The notes under the pieces: generated by a model
The model's input: the letters and a program-made list of their open reading frames with translations, nothing else
Told to the model about the DNA's origin: nothing
The model's database searches: none
Source: an uncultured Alphaproteobacteria bacterium
Lineage (GTDB): Bacteria > Pseudomonadota > Alphaproteobacteria > RF32 > CAG-239
Reading direction: 5' to 3'
Length of the DNA: 64,000 bases
Assembly (NCBI GenBank): GCA_944392275.1
Contig: CALXWA010000001.1
Coordinates: 192,737 to 256,736, forward strand
Program-made: the position numbers and the translations under genes
Shown: positions 9,321 through 19,046 of the stretch, in pieces
How the letters are laid out: every line of letters starts with the position of its first letter
Numbering within the stretch: the stretch's first letter is position 1

Positions 9321-11207
9321 TTATTGTTGATCCGTAAGTCCCAAATATTTGTACTTAACACGAATATCATAATTGCTGCCATAGGCATTAATTAAAGTAT
9401 CCGCACAATTTTGGCTCATATCGGCTTTAATTTTTGAACGTAAAACATCCATTTCTTCCTTGCCGACATTTTCATTGGCCTTAATCAATTGCGACGGAAC
9501 AATAATTAATTGAACGTCATCGCGGCGGATAACTTTTGGCGTTCCGATATCTTCTTGGAAAATTTCTTCCATTTGTAAAGAGGTCAATCCGGCAAAACTT
9601 TCAGAATGTTTTACAGGTTTGGAAGTCTTGAACGGAATACCAAAACGAGAAGCAACATCTTGAACGCTGTCCCCATTTTCCAAATCATGAGAAATATCAT
9701 TAATTAATTCTTGAGCGATAGCCGCTTTTTCATTATCTTCCCACATTTTGATGATTTCAGGTTTTACTTCATCCAAAGTTTTGGCATGAGCATCATTAAT
9801 CGCATCAACACGAGCAATCACAAAATCATTTTCCCCTTCAATAACTTGGCTGATTTCACCACTGTTATAAGAAAAAGCAGTCTCAATAAAATCAGAATCT
9901 TCTAACAAGCCACGAGCAGAAGCGGGAACGGTCTTAGCTTTTCCATCATCGGTCAAAGCCTTGATTTGAGAGATTTTAACATTGTATTTGTTTGCAATAT
10001 CCTCCAAAGTAGCCCCGGCTCCAATACTATCTTCAATTTCGGCAACGGCTTTATAAGCTTCGTCATAAGCTTTTTCTTTGCGGATTGCCGAAATAATTTG
10101 CTCTTTAACCGTAGCAATTTTGGTTTCTTTCATCGGCGTAATATCGGCAACTTTCATAATATGCCATCCCATATCGGTTTGAATAGGGCCGGCAACTTCA
10201 CCGATTTTGAGGCTAAAAACAGCATCTCCGATTTCTTCAATCAAAGTATCTTTTGTTACTCCGGTCAACTCCGTGTCGTTATGATTTTGGTTTGCCAAAT
10301 CTTTGGCAACGGCATAAAAATCTTTTCCGTCATTGAGTTCAGCCATAGCATTGACCGCATCATTCTCATTATCAAAAACCATCTGCAAGAGATCTCTCTT
10401 TTCAGGGATGACATATTGGTCAATGTTTTGTTGATAATATTCATCAATCTCTTCATCCGAAGGAGTAAAGTCGGCTACCAATTTTTCCAACGGAAGAGAG
10501 ATAAAGGAAACATCACGACTTTCCGGATGAACAAAAGAGGTTGAAAAATCTTGATAATATTGTTCTAATTCTTCTTGAGAAATAGAACGGTCAACTTTAA
10601 GCTTGCTTGGATCAATTTCAGCATACTTAAAGACTTTTTTCTGATTTTCCAGTTGAATAATATAAGGATTCATAAAGAGAGGAACATTAATATTGCTGAC
10701 CGGATTTTGGACAAGATGTTGTTTTGTAATATCTTGACGCAAAGTTTCAATATAACGTTGTTCCGTCCAACCGGAAGCCGATAACAAACGACGAAGTTTT
10801 TCAAGGCTGAAATTTCCGTTTTCATCTAAAAATTCATTTTGTGAATAAATAATTTTTTTCACCAACTCATCACTAATATGTACACCGAGGTCATCGGCTG
10901 TTTTATTAATAATGGCATTTACCAAATTTTTTTGGACAATTCCTTGCAGAAGGGAAACTTTCATTGCATCGTTGATTTCCAAACTGCCGCCAAAGAGGTT
11001 TTTAGCCATTTGTACTTCATGATTATATTGGTTATTGATGTCATCTTGATAGATAACAACATCATCGACTTTGATAATTGCTTGATTTTTACCGGCACTA
11101 CCAAGATAACCGGAAACCCCGAACAAAGACATAAAGCTCAAAGCCGTCAAAACTAAAATTCCTTTAATAAACCAAGAATTTTGAATATTTCGTAATTTTG
11201 TTATCAT
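9321..11207 (-). CDS. ppiD: Periplasmic peptidyl-prolyl isomerase, PpiD/SurA-like
   Basis: A 628-aa protein anchored by one N-terminal helix (about residues 15-35) in the inner membrane, with the rest periplasmic. A SurA-type N-terminal chaperone region (KVDDVVIYQDDINNQYNHEV onward) is followed by a PpiC rotamase domain around residues 265-355, ending in GPIQTDMGWHIMKVADI. A long C-terminal region completes the PpiD layout. It helps fold exported outer-membrane proteins. It is divergent from tpiA, as is common in Alphaproteobacteria. Length matches PpiD (about 620 aa). Confidence 0.9.
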   Translation of the reverse strand: MITKLRNIQNSWFIKGILVLTALSFMSLFGVSGYLGSAGKNQAIIKVDDVVIYQDDINNQYNHEVQMAKNLFGGSLEINDAMKVSLLQGIVQKNLVNAIINKTADDLGVHISDELVKKIIYSQNEFLDENGNFSLEKLRRLLSASGWTEQRYIETLRQDITKQHLVQNPVSNINVPLFMNPYIIQLENQKKVFKYAEIDPSKLKVDRSISQEELEQYYQDFSTSFVHPESRDVSFISLPLEKLVADFTPSDEEIDEYYQQNIDQYVIPEKRDLLQMVFDNENDAVNAMAELNDGKDFYAVAKDLANQNHNDTELTGVTKDTLIEEIGDAVFSLKIGEVAGPIQTDMGWHIMKVADITPMKETKIATVKEQIISAIRKEKAYDEAYKAVAEIEDSIGAGATLEDIANKYNVKISQIKALTDDGKAKTVPASARGLLEDSDFIETAFSYNSGEISQVIEGENDFVIARVDAINDAHAKTLDEVKPEIIKMWEDNEKAAIAQELINDISHDLENGDSVQDVASRFGIPFKTSKPVKHSESFAGLTSLQMEEIFQEDIGTPKVIRRDDVQLIIVPSQLIKANENVGKEEMDVLRSKIKADMSQNCADTLINAYGSNYDIRVKYKYLGLTDQQ

Positions 11208-11353
11208 TTTTATTTATTCCTACTTTTAAAAACCACATCTGAGAAAGGATTATAAGCAAGATTAATAATTTATACAACTTATAAATATTGGTGTTGAAAA
11301 GTTTTTTAGAATGTGGTAGAAGAAAACAAATTTATTAATAAAGGATTAAAAAA

Positions 11354-12115
11354 ATGGCTCGAAAAACATTAATTGCAGGGAACTGGAAAATGAATGGCCG
11401 CCTGGCAGACGGCGTTGATTTGGCAAAAGGCATAGCCGCAGAAGTCAAAAAGCTGGGAAAACCATCATGCGAATTTTTAGTATGCCCGCCGTTTACGATT
11501 TTAAGTTCAGTAAAAAAAGCCTTACGTGGTGCAAAGGTTGCCTTAGGGGCTCAGGACTGTCATTTTGCAGAAAAAGGGGCACATACCGGAGACATCAGTC
11601 CGTTAATGCTGACGGATTTAGGGTGTAGCTATGTTATTTTAGGGCACTCGGAAAGAAGAGCCGATCATTTCGAGTCGAATGAGTTGGTCAATAAAAAAGC
11701 CGTCGCCGCACACCAAGCCGGCTTAAAAACAGTTATTTGTATCGGAGAAACATTAGAGCAAAGAGATGCCGGCAAAACCATAGCCGTTTGTTCTGACCAG
11801 ATTTTAGGCTCGGTTCCAGACGATTCGACAGCAGCAGACACCGTGATTGCGTATGAACCGGTTTGGGCAATCGGTACCGGCAAAACACCGACCGCATCGG
11901 ATGTTGAAGAAGTCCATGCGGCTGTACGTAAAGTTTTAGCCAAAAAATTAGGCAAAGGGAATGCCAACAAAATGCGAATTTTATACGGTGGATCGGTAAA
12001 ACCATCAAACGCAAAAGAATTTTTATCTCTGCCGGATGTGGACGGAGCGTTAATCGGCGGTGCCAGCCTTAAAGTTGAAGATTTTATGGCCATTGCCAAA
12101 AATTCAGGATGTTAA
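11354..12115 (+). CDS. tpiA: Triose-phosphate isomerase
   Basis: A 253-aa glycolytic TIM barrel interconverting dihydroxyacetone phosphate and glyceraldehyde 3-phosphate. Active-site residues are visible: Asn10 and Lys12 in GNWKMNG, His98 in ILGHSERR and Glu168 in AYEPVWAIGTG. The phosphate loop YGGSVKPSN and GALIGGASL are present. It begins the tpiA-secG-pyrG run, which is conserved in Alphaproteobacteria. Confidence 0.98.
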   Translation: MARKTLIAGNWKMNGRLADGVDLAKGIAAEVKKLGKPSCEFLVCPPFTILSSVKKALRGAKVALGAQDCHFAEKGAHTGDISPLMLTDLGCSYVILGHSERRADHFESNELVNKKAVAAHQAGLKTVICIGETLEQRDAGKTIAVCSDQILGSVPDDSTAADTVIAYEPVWAIGTGKTPTASDVEEVHAAVRKVLAKKLGKGNANKMRILYGGSVKPSNAKEFLSLPDVDGALIGGASLKVEDFMAIAKNSGC

Positions 12116-12135
12116 TTTAGCAAAAGGAAACGGAT

Positions 12136-12465
12136 ATGGGAACAGTTTTATTAGTCATTCACTTATTGGTTGCCATCTTTTTGGTTGGAGTTATTTTGCT
12201 TCAACGTTCTGAAGGCGGTGCATTGGATGGTCTCGGCGGTGGAAGCGGAGCTTCAAATATTTTAAGTTCTCGCGGTACGGGCAATCTTTTGACACGGACA
12301 ACGGCAATCTTGGCAACAATTTTTATCATTACCAGCATTTCATTGTCCATTTATTACAAAGGAACGGATCGCAAAGTAAAATCTTTGTTGGATGAGGCTC
12401 CTGCACAATCGCAAGAGCTTCCGGAAGTTCCGACAGCTCCACAAGCACCGGTAGCTGGAAAATAA
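12136..12465 (+). CDS. secG: Preprotein translocase subunit SecG
   Basis: A 109-aa inner-membrane protein with two helices (residues about 3-20 and 54-72) separated by the SecG loop LLQRSEGGALDGLGGGSG, which contains a Gly/Ser-rich stretch. The C-terminal tail is rich in Pro and Ala, as in other alphaproteobacterial SecG. It is part of the SecYEG protein channel and lies 20 bp after tpiA. Confidence 0.95.
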   Translation: MGTVLLVIHLLVAIFLVGVILLQRSEGGALDGLGGGSGASNILSSRGTGNLLTRTTAILATIFIITSISLSIYYKGTDRKVKSLLDEAPAQSQELPEVPTAPQAPVAGK

Positions 12466-12488
12466 AGGATGGTAAAGATCTTGAACAT

Positions 12489-12515
12489 AAAGGCACCTTT
12501 CAGGAAGGTGCCTTT
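12489..12515 (+). terminator. Hairpin terminator between secG and pyrG
   Basis: AAAGGCACCTT and AAGGTGCCTTT form an 11-bp stem with a 5-nt loop. The T run is weak, so termination may be partial. Confidence 0.6.
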
Positions 12516-12572
12516 ATCACTTTAAAATAACACAACATAATTATAGTTAATAATTTGAAAAAAGGTAGAAAT

Positions 12573-14210
12573 ATGTCTGATAAAACAAAATTTATATTTA
12601 TAACGGGAGGTGTTGTTTCATCTTTAGGCAAGGGAATGGCTTCCGCTTCTTTGGGGTCAATTTTGCAAGCCAGAGGGTTTAAGGTTCGGATGCGAAAGCT
12701 TGATCCATATCTTAATGTAGATCCGGGAACAATGAGTCCATACCAGCACGGAGAAGTTTTTGTGACCGATGACGGAGCCGAAACAGACCTTGATTTAGGG
12801 CATTATGAGCGTTTTTCGGGAGTCAATTGCCATAAAACAGACAGTGTTTCTGCCGGAAAGATTTATCAAAGAGTTTTAGATAAAGAGCGTCATGGTGATT
12901 ATCTTGGGGCAACGATTCAAGTTATTCCGCATGTGACCAATGAGATTAAAGACTTTATCTTATCCGACATCACGGATGAAGATTTTGTGTTGTGTGAAAT
13001 CGGGGGAACCGTTGGTGATATTGAAGGACAGCCGTTTTTAGAGGCCATACGTCAAGTCGCTTACGATTTAGGGAGAGATCGTTCCATGTTTATTCATGTC
13101 ACACTTTTACCCTATATTCCGACAGCCGGTGAGCTAAAAACCAAACCGACACAACACTCCGTCAAAAAACTTCAAGAATACGGAATTCAGCCGGATATGC
13201 TTTTGTGCCGCTCACAAATAGAGATTCCGCAAAACGAAAAACGTAAGATTGCACAGTTTTGCAACATCCGAGAAGAAAATGTTATTGCAGCTCTTGATGT
13301 CAAAAGCATTTATCAAGTTCCATTGGCCTATTCTCATGAAGGGATGGACAGACAAGTTTGCAAATATTTTGGGATTGATTGTAAGGAAGAACCCGATTTA
13401 AGCAAATGGGAACACATTTTTGACATGATAACACATCCGGAAGGAGAGGTAAGAATAGCCGTTGTCGGTAAATATACACAATTATTGGAAGCTTATAAAT
13501 CGTTAAATGAAGCTCTGACACATGGCGGAATAGCCAATAAATATAAAGTAAAAGTCAAATGGATAGATTCAGAGCTTTTAGAAAAAGAGTCTCCGCAAGT
13601 CTATTTAGGGGATGTTAGCGGCATTTTGGTTCCGGGAGGCTTTGGCCAAAGAGGAACAGAAGGAAAAATTGTTGCCGTAAGATATGCCCGAGAATACAAA
13701 ATTCCGTTTTTAGGAATATGTTACGGAATGCAAATGGCAGTTATTGAAACGATGAGAGACGTTGTCGGGATCAAAAATGCTTATACGACAGAACTTCGTC
13801 CCGATTGTGAACCGGTTGTCGGTTTAATGACCGAATGGGAAAAATCCGGCTCTAAAGAAAAACGCTCTCAAGACGGTGACTTAGGCGGAACAATGCGTTT
13901 GGGCGCTTATCCTTGCGTTTTAGCTCCTAATTCTTTAGCCGCCAAGGTTTATGGAACAGATAAAATTTCGGAAAGACATCGTCATCGCTATGAAGTAAAT
14001 ATGAAATATGAAGACATGCTAAAAAAAGCGGGAATGATTATCTCCGGAAAATCGCCGGACGGAACCTTGCCTGAGATTGTAGAAATTCCGGAACATCCGT
14101 GGTTTATTGGCGTTCAGTTCCATCCGGAATTAAAATCAAGACCATTTGCTCCGCATCCGTTGTTTGTGGCTTTTGTTGAGGCTGCCATAAAACAAAGCCG
14201 TCTTCTTTAA
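12573..14210 (+). CDS. pyrG: CTP synthase
   Basis: A 545-aa enzyme making CTP from UTP, ATP and glutamine. The N-terminal synthetase domain has [20 protein letters not shown] (P-loop-like), [15 protein letters not shown] and [20 protein letters not shown]. The C-terminal class I glutaminase has the nucleophile in [11 protein letters not shown] and the His/Glu pair in [12 protein letters not shown]. The frame is open from a TTG at 12555, but ATG 12573 after AAAAAAGGTAGAA gives the standard length and N-terminus. It follows secG as usual; kdsA, normally next, is displaced by about 4.9 kb. Confidence 0.97.
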   Translation: MSDKTKFIFITGGVVSSLGKGMASASLGSILQARGFKVRMRKLDPYLNVDPGTMSPYQHGEVFVTDDGAETDLDLGHYERFSGVNCHKTDSVSAGKIYQRVLDKERHGDYLGATIQVIPHVTNEIKDFILSDITDEDFVLCEIGGTVGDIEGQPFLEAIRQVAYDLGRDRSMFIHVTLLPYIPTAGELKTKPTQHSVKKLQEYGIQPDMLLCRSQIEIPQNEKRKIAQFCNIREENVIAALDVKSIYQVPLAYSHEGMDRQVCKYFGIDCKEEPDLSKWEHIFDMITHPEGEVRIAVVGKYTQLLEAYKSLNEALTHGGIANKYKVKVKWIDSELLEKESPQVYLGDVSGILVPGGFGQRGTEGKIVAVRYAREYKIPFLGICYGMQMAVIETMRDVVGIKNAYTTELRPDCEPVVGLMTEWEKSGSKEKRSQDGDLGGTMRLGAYPCVLAPNSLAAKVYGTDKISERHRHRYEVNMKYEDMLKKAGMIISGKSPDGTLPEIVEIPEHPWFIGVQFHPELKSRPFAPHPLFVAFVEAAIKQSRLL

Positions 14211-14230
14211 TTCTTAAAATAATCAATATA

Positions 14231-14259
14231 CAGCCCCTCGGAATGAGGGGCTGTTTTTT
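14231..14259 (+). terminator. Terminator 1 after pyrG
   Basis: CAGCCCCTC and GAGGGGCTG form a 9-bp stem followed by six T residues. It is the first of two tandem terminators. Confidence 0.9.
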
Positions 14260-14289
14260 ACGCCTCTTTTTAATAAGAGGCGTTTTTTG
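14260..14289 (+). terminator. Terminator 2 after pyrG (tandem)
   Basis: CGCCTCTT and AAGAGGCG form an 8-bp stem with a 6-nt loop and a T run, directly after the first terminator. Two in series insulate pyrG from the accessory gene downstream. Confidence 0.85.
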
Positions 14290-14362
14290 TTTCAAGCAGG
14301 AAACAGGCTGTAATGAAGAAAAGAGGTTTCAAGAAATTTTGTCCTTATTTTGTTTTAGTTCA

Positions 14363-14391
14363 TTGACACAAAAGAAAAATAAAAGTAAACT
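14363..14391 (+). promoter_or_regulatory. Sigma-70 promoter for the cysteine-rich protein gene
   Basis: TTGACA at 14363-14368, a 17-nt spacer and TAAACT at 14386-14391. It would give a leader of about 120 nt before the ATG at 14516. The second cysteine-rich locus has the same arrangement at 27940. Confidence 0.65.
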
Positions 14392-14515
14392 AGAAATGTA
14401 ATGTGCGGAAAGATAAAAGCTTTTCATATATCACACACATACACAACTATACAGCTTTTATGAATAATGTTGCTTTCCTCCATTACACCGGTTAAGGATT
14501 GTGGAGGGCGTTGGG

Positions 14516-16981
14516 ATGCAGAAGCGGATAATAGGGATAATTTTATTAGGGATATTTTTTCTCATAGGGATAGCCAACGCCGGGATAATTTCTTTACCGC
14601 GATATAATCCGGATATGAATCAACGTTCCAGTAGTGGAGGTATAACAAGGACCTGTGCACGATTAGGGATGGTAGATAAGCCGACGGATCCGTGTCAGAT
14701 ATGCCAAGGAGCTGTAGGAGATTGTTGTACCTCGATTTCATGTAGTACATCTTCAGAGTGTTATCAATATAGTGCCGCGGATGCCAGTAAGTACATCTGT
14801 AGTGGAATGTGTACGGATGGTAATGGAACACATTATAAAACTTGTAAATATCGCTTAACTTGTTCAGATGTCAATGGATTAACATCAATAGAGGCAAATC
14901 CGTATATATCGGCAGGATTTTCATGTTCACAAACGAGGACGACATGTACGGTTTTGGGTACCGTTTTAGGTCCATGTACACATTATTCAGTAGTTAATGG
15001 AGGTTCTTCTTCAGGCGGTCTAGTTTCTGGAGGATCTTTAGGTGGATCATTAGGAGGAATAGGATCCAGTGATAGACAGAGTATTACCTGTTATACCTGT
15101 TTATGCCCGGCAGGAACGACTTCAGAGCCGGAAGAAGGAAAAGAATGTACGGTTAGCCACCAAGTAGGAAATAGCAAATGTTATACCTGTGAGGAAAATA
15201 TATGTCCATTAGGGACTTATGGAGAAGATTGTACGCCATGTCCGGTAGGAAGTTATAGTGATACGGTTGGAGCTTCAAGTTGTAAAGATTGTCCGGCTGG
15301 CTATAAATCAAAATCAGGCGTTACGGGGGCAACCAGTATGGAGGCAGCTTGTGAACCATGTCCGGAAGGAACGTATAAGACCACCGTTGGCTCAGGAAGC
15401 TGTACGCCTTGCCCGACAGGATATGTCGCAATCTCGGGAGTAACAGGAGCAACGAGTATGGCTCAAGCATGTACAAAAGCTTGTATCAAGTGCAGTACGG
15501 CAATGTATCCATTATTAACGTGTCCGTCTCATGCGGTATGTGAAGAATGTACGCCGAAAAACTGTGAAGACAATACAACTCGTTATAAAATTAGTTATTG
15601 TGAGGATGGATACAAACAATCCGGTACGTCGTGTGTAGCTAAGACGTGTGAAGAATTAGGATATTTATCATCAATTCCTTCAGGACAGAATTGTACTCCA
15701 ATTACAACTACGGCAGGTAGATGTTATACAAACTGTAGTAACCAATATAGTACATGTCAGGAGTGGTTAAATGCGACAGGGCATAATGCCATTGTTGTGA
15801 CAGGAAGTTTTAATGCAATAGTAAAACAAGGAAAGTATGATGAAATTTTATATTCATCCGATAAAGAAATTAGCTCTACATATATTGGACCATCTCAGCA
15901 ATATAATGTTACAATTGCTCCAGCCAGTATTTACGAGCAAGAGAGTGGAGGGCTTTGTAAATCAGCAGTGAAATCATTATATTTAGAAGATTTCAGTGCA
16001 TATAATTCAACTGTTAAAATAATGGATACCAAACTTCGTATAGACAATCTTACATCGGAAGGTGGAGTCTTTAACCTTGTGATGTCAGATGACAGTTCTT
16101 TGGAAGTTGGTGAAAATATATCAGCAAGTGTTGGAAGTATAGAAATTACAGGAGGAAGCATAGTTAACGATATTGGGGATATATATATTCAAAATAGTAA
16201 TTACGTTAATATTAGACCGGATACTTCAAACAACTTCTTCCAAGGAATTAGCATTGTTGGCGAGGATTCATCTCTGAGTGCAAAAATCGTGAATGTTGAT
16301 GATATTAGCCTTTCTCAAGGAGCATCATTAAATCTGACACAGGCACGCTCTATCTATGATATTTATATTAGCACTATTTTGAACTATTGTTCTTCGTGCG
16401 GTATATCAATAGGAACCCCTGGTGAAGATGTTGTCATTGAAAATGGAATTCGAATGGAGGCTCCTGGAGACTATCGTCTTACAATTTATGGCAATGTAAG
16501 TATGGGGGGAAATTTAGATGTTGTTAAAAGTGGTATCTACGCTCCAGAGTATCCAACAATGATTAATATTAATGGAACCCTAGATATGAATAATAATGAC
16601 GTTTTGCTTAATGGAGGATTGCAATTGTCTGTTTCTGGACATGGAAAATTATTGAATCCGTCATCCATTGTCATAAATTTACCTCCCGACAGTACTTACG
16701 GAGCCTATGATTATGCCGTCGAACTTAATGAAATATATATTACCGTTAGGAATGGAGGTGCAATTAAAATGGGAGGTGTCTGCAGAATGTTAGGTAGTGA
16801 TATGTTTACCAGAAGTTACCGTAATAAATGTTCATGTACTTCAGTTGTCCCATCTTGCTACTGTCCGGGAAACATGACCGTAACATCTTTATCTCAGATG
16901 TATAATTATGCAAGTGATAGCAATGGATATCCGATAAAGGGAACACCTCTATCTTCAATGGGATCATCCTGCTCGTATTAA
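14516..16981 (+). CDS. Large secreted cysteine-rich protein with ephrin-receptor-like repeats and a beta-helix-like C-terminal half
   Basis: An 821-aa protein. ATG 14516 follows GGAGGG, and the signal peptide MQKRIIGIILLGIFFLIGIANA is clear; a GTG at 14501 would lie in the ribosome-binding site. About residues 45-145 form a Cys-rich module. A Gly/Ser linker follows, then two repeats of the ephrin-receptor/GCC2-GCC3 type (CPxGxYxxTVGxxSCxxCPxGY, each ending SGVTGATSM). After about residue 430 the Cys content falls and the sequence becomes Asn/Ser/Gly-rich with short hydrophobic repeats (for example NGTLDMNNNDVLLNGGLQL), suggesting a beta-helix adhesin-like stalk. The last 60 residues are again Cys-rich. 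I see no anchor or autotransporter barrel. It lies between pyrG and kdsA, which are normally adjacent. The function is unknown; a surface or secreted adhesin-like role is inference. Confidence 0.85.
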   Translation: MQKRIIGIILLGIFFLIGIANAGIISLPRYNPDMNQRSSSGGITRTCARLGMVDKPTDPCQICQGAVGDCCTSISCSTSSECYQYSAADASKYICSGMCTDGNGTHYKTCKYRLTCSDVNGLTSIEANPYISAGFSCSQTRTTCTVLGTVLGPCTHYSVVNGGSSSGGLVSGGSLGGSLGGIGSSDRQSITCYTCLCPAGTTSEPEEGKECTVSHQVGNSKCYTCEENICPLGTYGEDCTPCPVGSYSDTVGASSCKDCPAGYKSKSGVTGATSMEAACEPCPEGTYKTTVGSGSCTPCPTGYVAISGVTGATSMAQACTKACIKCSTAMYPLLTCPSHAVCEECTPKNCEDNTTRYKISYCEDGYKQSGTSCVAKTCEELGYLSSIPSGQNCTPITTTAGRCYTNCSNQYSTCQEWLNATGHNAIVVTGSFNAIVKQGKYDEILYSSDKEISSTYIGPSQQYNVTIAPASIYEQESGGLCKSAVKSLYLEDFSAYNSTVKIMDTKLRIDNLTSEGGVFNLVMSDDSSLEVGENISASVGSIEITGGSIVNDIGDIYIQNSNYVNIRPDTSNNFFQGISIVGEDSSLSAKIVNVDDISLSQGASLNLTQARSIYDIYISTILNYCSSCGISIGTPGEDVVIENGIRMEAPGDYRLTIYGNVSMGGNLDVVKSGIYAPEYPTMININGTLDMNNNDVLLNGGLQLSVSGHGKLLNPSSIVINLPPDSTYGAYDYAVELNEIYITVRNGGAIKMGGVCRMLGSDMFTRSYRNKCSCTSVVPSCYCPGNMTVTSLSQMYNYASDSNGYPIKGTPLSSMGSSCSY
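14665..15525 (+). repeat. 861-bp block duplicated at 28202-29062 (copy 1)
   Basis: Aligned by eye, this block matches 28202-29062 with a constant offset of 13537 and no difference noticed. The encoded peptides from GMVDKPTDPC to MYPLLTCP are identical. The genes differ abruptly on both sides. Confidence 0.93.
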
Positions 16982-16999
16982 AAAAATGTCATTAAACAA

Positions 17000-17033
17000 A
17001 AATCCCACAAACAATTGGTTTGTGGGATTTTTT
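17000..17033 (+). terminator. Terminator of the cysteine-rich gene
   Basis: AATCCCACAAAC and GTTTGTGGGATT form a 12-bp stem with a 5-nt loop and a T run. Confidence 0.92.
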
Positions 17034-17182
17034 ATATAATTATATTAAAAGTCTCCAAATAAAGATGAAAAGTAAATAAAGGGCATAAATGCAAAATCAA
17101 TTATTAGTATTATAAACAAAATTATTGCCAATTAAGATGAACGGTTTTATAAATAATCCGTTTAATAGGATTGGAAAAATAA

Positions 17183-17734
17183 ATGAAAAAATATTTTTTA
17201 CTAATAATACTCATAAGCTTCTTTGCTGTTTCATCTCCGGCACAAGCCGATTTTAATACGTATCTGGATACGTTGCAAGAAAATGTAAAAAATACATGGA
17301 ACTCAGATCATTATGATGTGTATCTCCCATTTTATGCCTGGCATAATCGCCTAACCTATGACCAACACCATATTGACAAATATAATGAAGAGGCATGGGG
17401 TTTTGGTATTGGAAAATCCTATTATGATTATAAAGGCAATTGGCATGGATTATATGCCATGGGTTTTAAGGATTCTAATTTTTATCTGGAAACAATTTAT
17501 GGTTATGCTTTTCTTAAAAATTGGTATGTCAATTGCAATCGTGATTTTTCCGTTGGGGTAGGGTATACCCTTAGTTTGACACAAAGACATGAATATAGTT
17601 ACATCCCTGTTCCGCTTCCGTTACCAATTGCCGGAATTAGCTATAAAAATTTGGCTCTACAAGCGGCCTATGTTCCCGGAATTAAAAATGACGGCAACGT
17701 TTTGTTTGTTTGGTTAAAAGTTGCCATAAATTAA
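17183..17734 (+). CDS. pagP: PagP-like lipid A palmitoyltransferase
   Basis: A 183-aa protein with signal peptide MKKYFLLIILISFFAVSSPAQA and an eight-strand outer-membrane barrel. Sequence follows enterobacterial PagP throughout: NTWNSDHYDVYLPFYAWHNRL, DKYNEEAWGFGIGKS, GNWHGLYAMGFKDSN, YIPVPLPLPIAGISY and YVPGIKNDGNVLFVW. The catalytic residues correspond to His54 (AWHNR), Asp97 and Ser98 (FKDS). PagP moves palmitate from phospholipid to lipid A and increases resistance to cationic peptides. Homologues are mainly known from Gammaproteobacteria and some Bordetella and Legionella, so this may be an acquired gene. It sits in the accessory insert before kdsA. Confidence 0.88.
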   Translation: MKKYFLLIILISFFAVSSPAQADFNTYLDTLQENVKNTWNSDHYDVYLPFYAWHNRLTYDQHHIDKYNEEAWGFGIGKSYYDYKGNWHGLYAMGFKDSNFYLETIYGYAFLKNWYVNCNRDFSVGVGYTLSLTQRHEYSYIPVPLPLPIAGISYKNLALQAAYVPGIKNDGNVLFVWLKVAIN

Positions 17735-17804
17735 TTCTTGCCAAAATAGAAAAAATATACTAAAAATATCTCTAATAAAATATTAATTAAAAATTATTAG
17801 GGAT

Positions 17805-18971
17805 ATGGATGAAAAAATTTCATTAAAAAGAAAGAAAAAAAATGATTTCTTCTCTCTAATTGAAGAAATCAATTCTTTGTTGCCGCAAGCAGATACTTGC
17901 TATGGTTTAGAAGGTTTAAAGGATAATGATTTTACCTTTCTTTACGGAAATGATCACAAGTCGTTAGAGGTTTGTAATTGTCTTGAAATCGGCTCTTGTA
18001 CCAAAGTTAAACTGGAGTTGCCGACAGATGACAGTATAACAAAGCAACAACAGCAAGAACTTGAGGATTTAATTGAGCTTATGGAAAGTGCCAATGCTCA
18101 CAAGGGTAAAAAAATTGTCGTTTGTGTGGCAAAAGGTCTTTATACTAAATTGCAAAAAAAATTTGCCGAAAATGAGAATATTTATTTTCTGTTGCAAGAT
18201 TGTGATTTTGGAAAGATTCAGCCCTTACTCGCCAATGGAACCCGTTCCGTACCAGAAAAGAAAAATCAATGTTCTTATTCTTTACTAGATTGCCAGCACA
18301 TCTATGTTGATGGTACATATTGGCCGTCAGCCGTTTATGCCGTTTATGCTTATTTTGAAATATATAAAAGATATGGGCATTATCCGGATATTTGGTTAGA
18401 TTCTCCTGGCAGAAAAGAAAATGTCAACTTTATTTCGATGGCTGTAACGCTTGGCGTACAAACAACCGCGATTAAAGAGGCCAAGACTGGTTATAAAGAT
18501 TTTTACTCCAGTAAAAATCTTGGAAATAGGACTTTGGTTTTGCTCCCGTTACACTATTCAATAGTTTTGAAAAAAAAGCTGTTGCGTGTAAATTGGTCCT
18601 TATTTGGGACAACGGTTTTTCTTTACATGGATGATCAGGTTGATGAGCTTATCCGTAATGAGGCTTTTCCGCTTTATCAAACTCTATGCCAAATGTCAGA
18701 AAATGCGGAGACGATTTTTTCTCTCATTAATAGTTCAAAAATCATGAACTTATTAAAAGATAGAGGGGCAATCTGTACAAAAGCAGATTACTCAAATCGG
18801 TATTATGGACCGATAGAGGAAATAGAGCCAAAACTCAAAGAACTCAATAAAAAAATTTTGATTTTAGTTCAAAACTTTTCAGCCTCCGAGCTAAATGAAG
18901 AAAAGCAACAAAAACTCTACGAGCAAGTTATTTGTAAGCACAAAGAGATTCTTTATCAAGAATTTAAGTAA
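17805..18971 (+). CDS. Protein of unknown function, 388 aa
   Basis: A soluble protein without signal peptide or membrane helix and with a Lys-rich N-terminus. Nothing in it matches a family I can name. Alternating hydrophobic strands and loops (KGKKIVVCVAKGLYTKL, RTLVLLPLHYSIVLKKKLL, TTVFLYMDDQVDEL) suggest an alpha/beta fold of the Rossmann or glycosyltransferase-like type, and a central YVDGTYWPSAVYAVYAYFEI stands out. Its neighbours are a surface protein, pagP and kdsA, so envelope biology is possible but unproven. The ATG follows TTAGGGAT. A terminator closes the gene. Confidence 0.7.
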   Translation: MDEKISLKRKKKNDFFSLIEEINSLLPQADTCYGLEGLKDNDFTFLYGNDHKSLEVCNCLEIGSCTKVKLELPTDDSITKQQQQELEDLIELMESANAHKGKKIVVCVAKGLYTKLQKKFAENENIYFLLQDCDFGKIQPLLANGTRSVPEKKNQCSYSLLDCQHIYVDGTYWPSAVYAVYAYFEIYKRYGHYPDIWLDSPGRKENVNFISMAVTLGVQTTAIKEAKTGYKDFYSSKNLGNRTLVLLPLHYSIVLKKKLLRVNWSLFGTTVFLYMDDQVDELIRNEAFPLYQTLCQMSENAETIFSLINSSKIMNLLKDRGAICTKADYSNRYYGPIEEIEPKLKELNKKILILVQNFSASELNEEKQQKLYEQVICKHKEILYQEFK

Positions 18972-18972
18972 A

Positions 18973-19012
18973 AAAATCCCTAACAGTATAAAACTGTTAG
19001 GGATTTTTTTTA
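18973..19012 (+). terminator. Terminator of the 388-aa gene
   Basis: AATCCCTAACAGT and ACTGTTAGGGATT form a 13-bp stem with a short loop and eight T residues. Confidence 0.93.
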
Positions 19013-19017
19013 TTTGA

Positions 19018-19046
19018 TTGCGAATTAAAAGTAAATTTGTTATACC
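19018..19046 (+). promoter_or_regulatory. Putative sigma-70 promoter for kdsA
   Basis: TTGCGA at 19018-19023, a 17-nt spacer and TATACC at 19041-19046, about 30 nt before the ATG at 19076. It gives kdsA its own promoter in place of read-through from pyrG. Confidence 0.5.

Noticed and set aside
10265-11156. Several ORFs of 60-90 codons inside ppiD
   Set aside because: They lie in other frames of a clear 628-codon gene and show no features of their own.
14501-14515. GTG start for the large Cys-rich protein
   Set aside because: The GTG lies in the ribosome-binding sequence, and ATG 14516 starts a clean signal peptide that matches the paralogue MQK start.
15258-15443. 61-codon ORF repeated at 28795-28980
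   Set aside because: It is identical in both loci only because it lies in another frame of the duplicated block.
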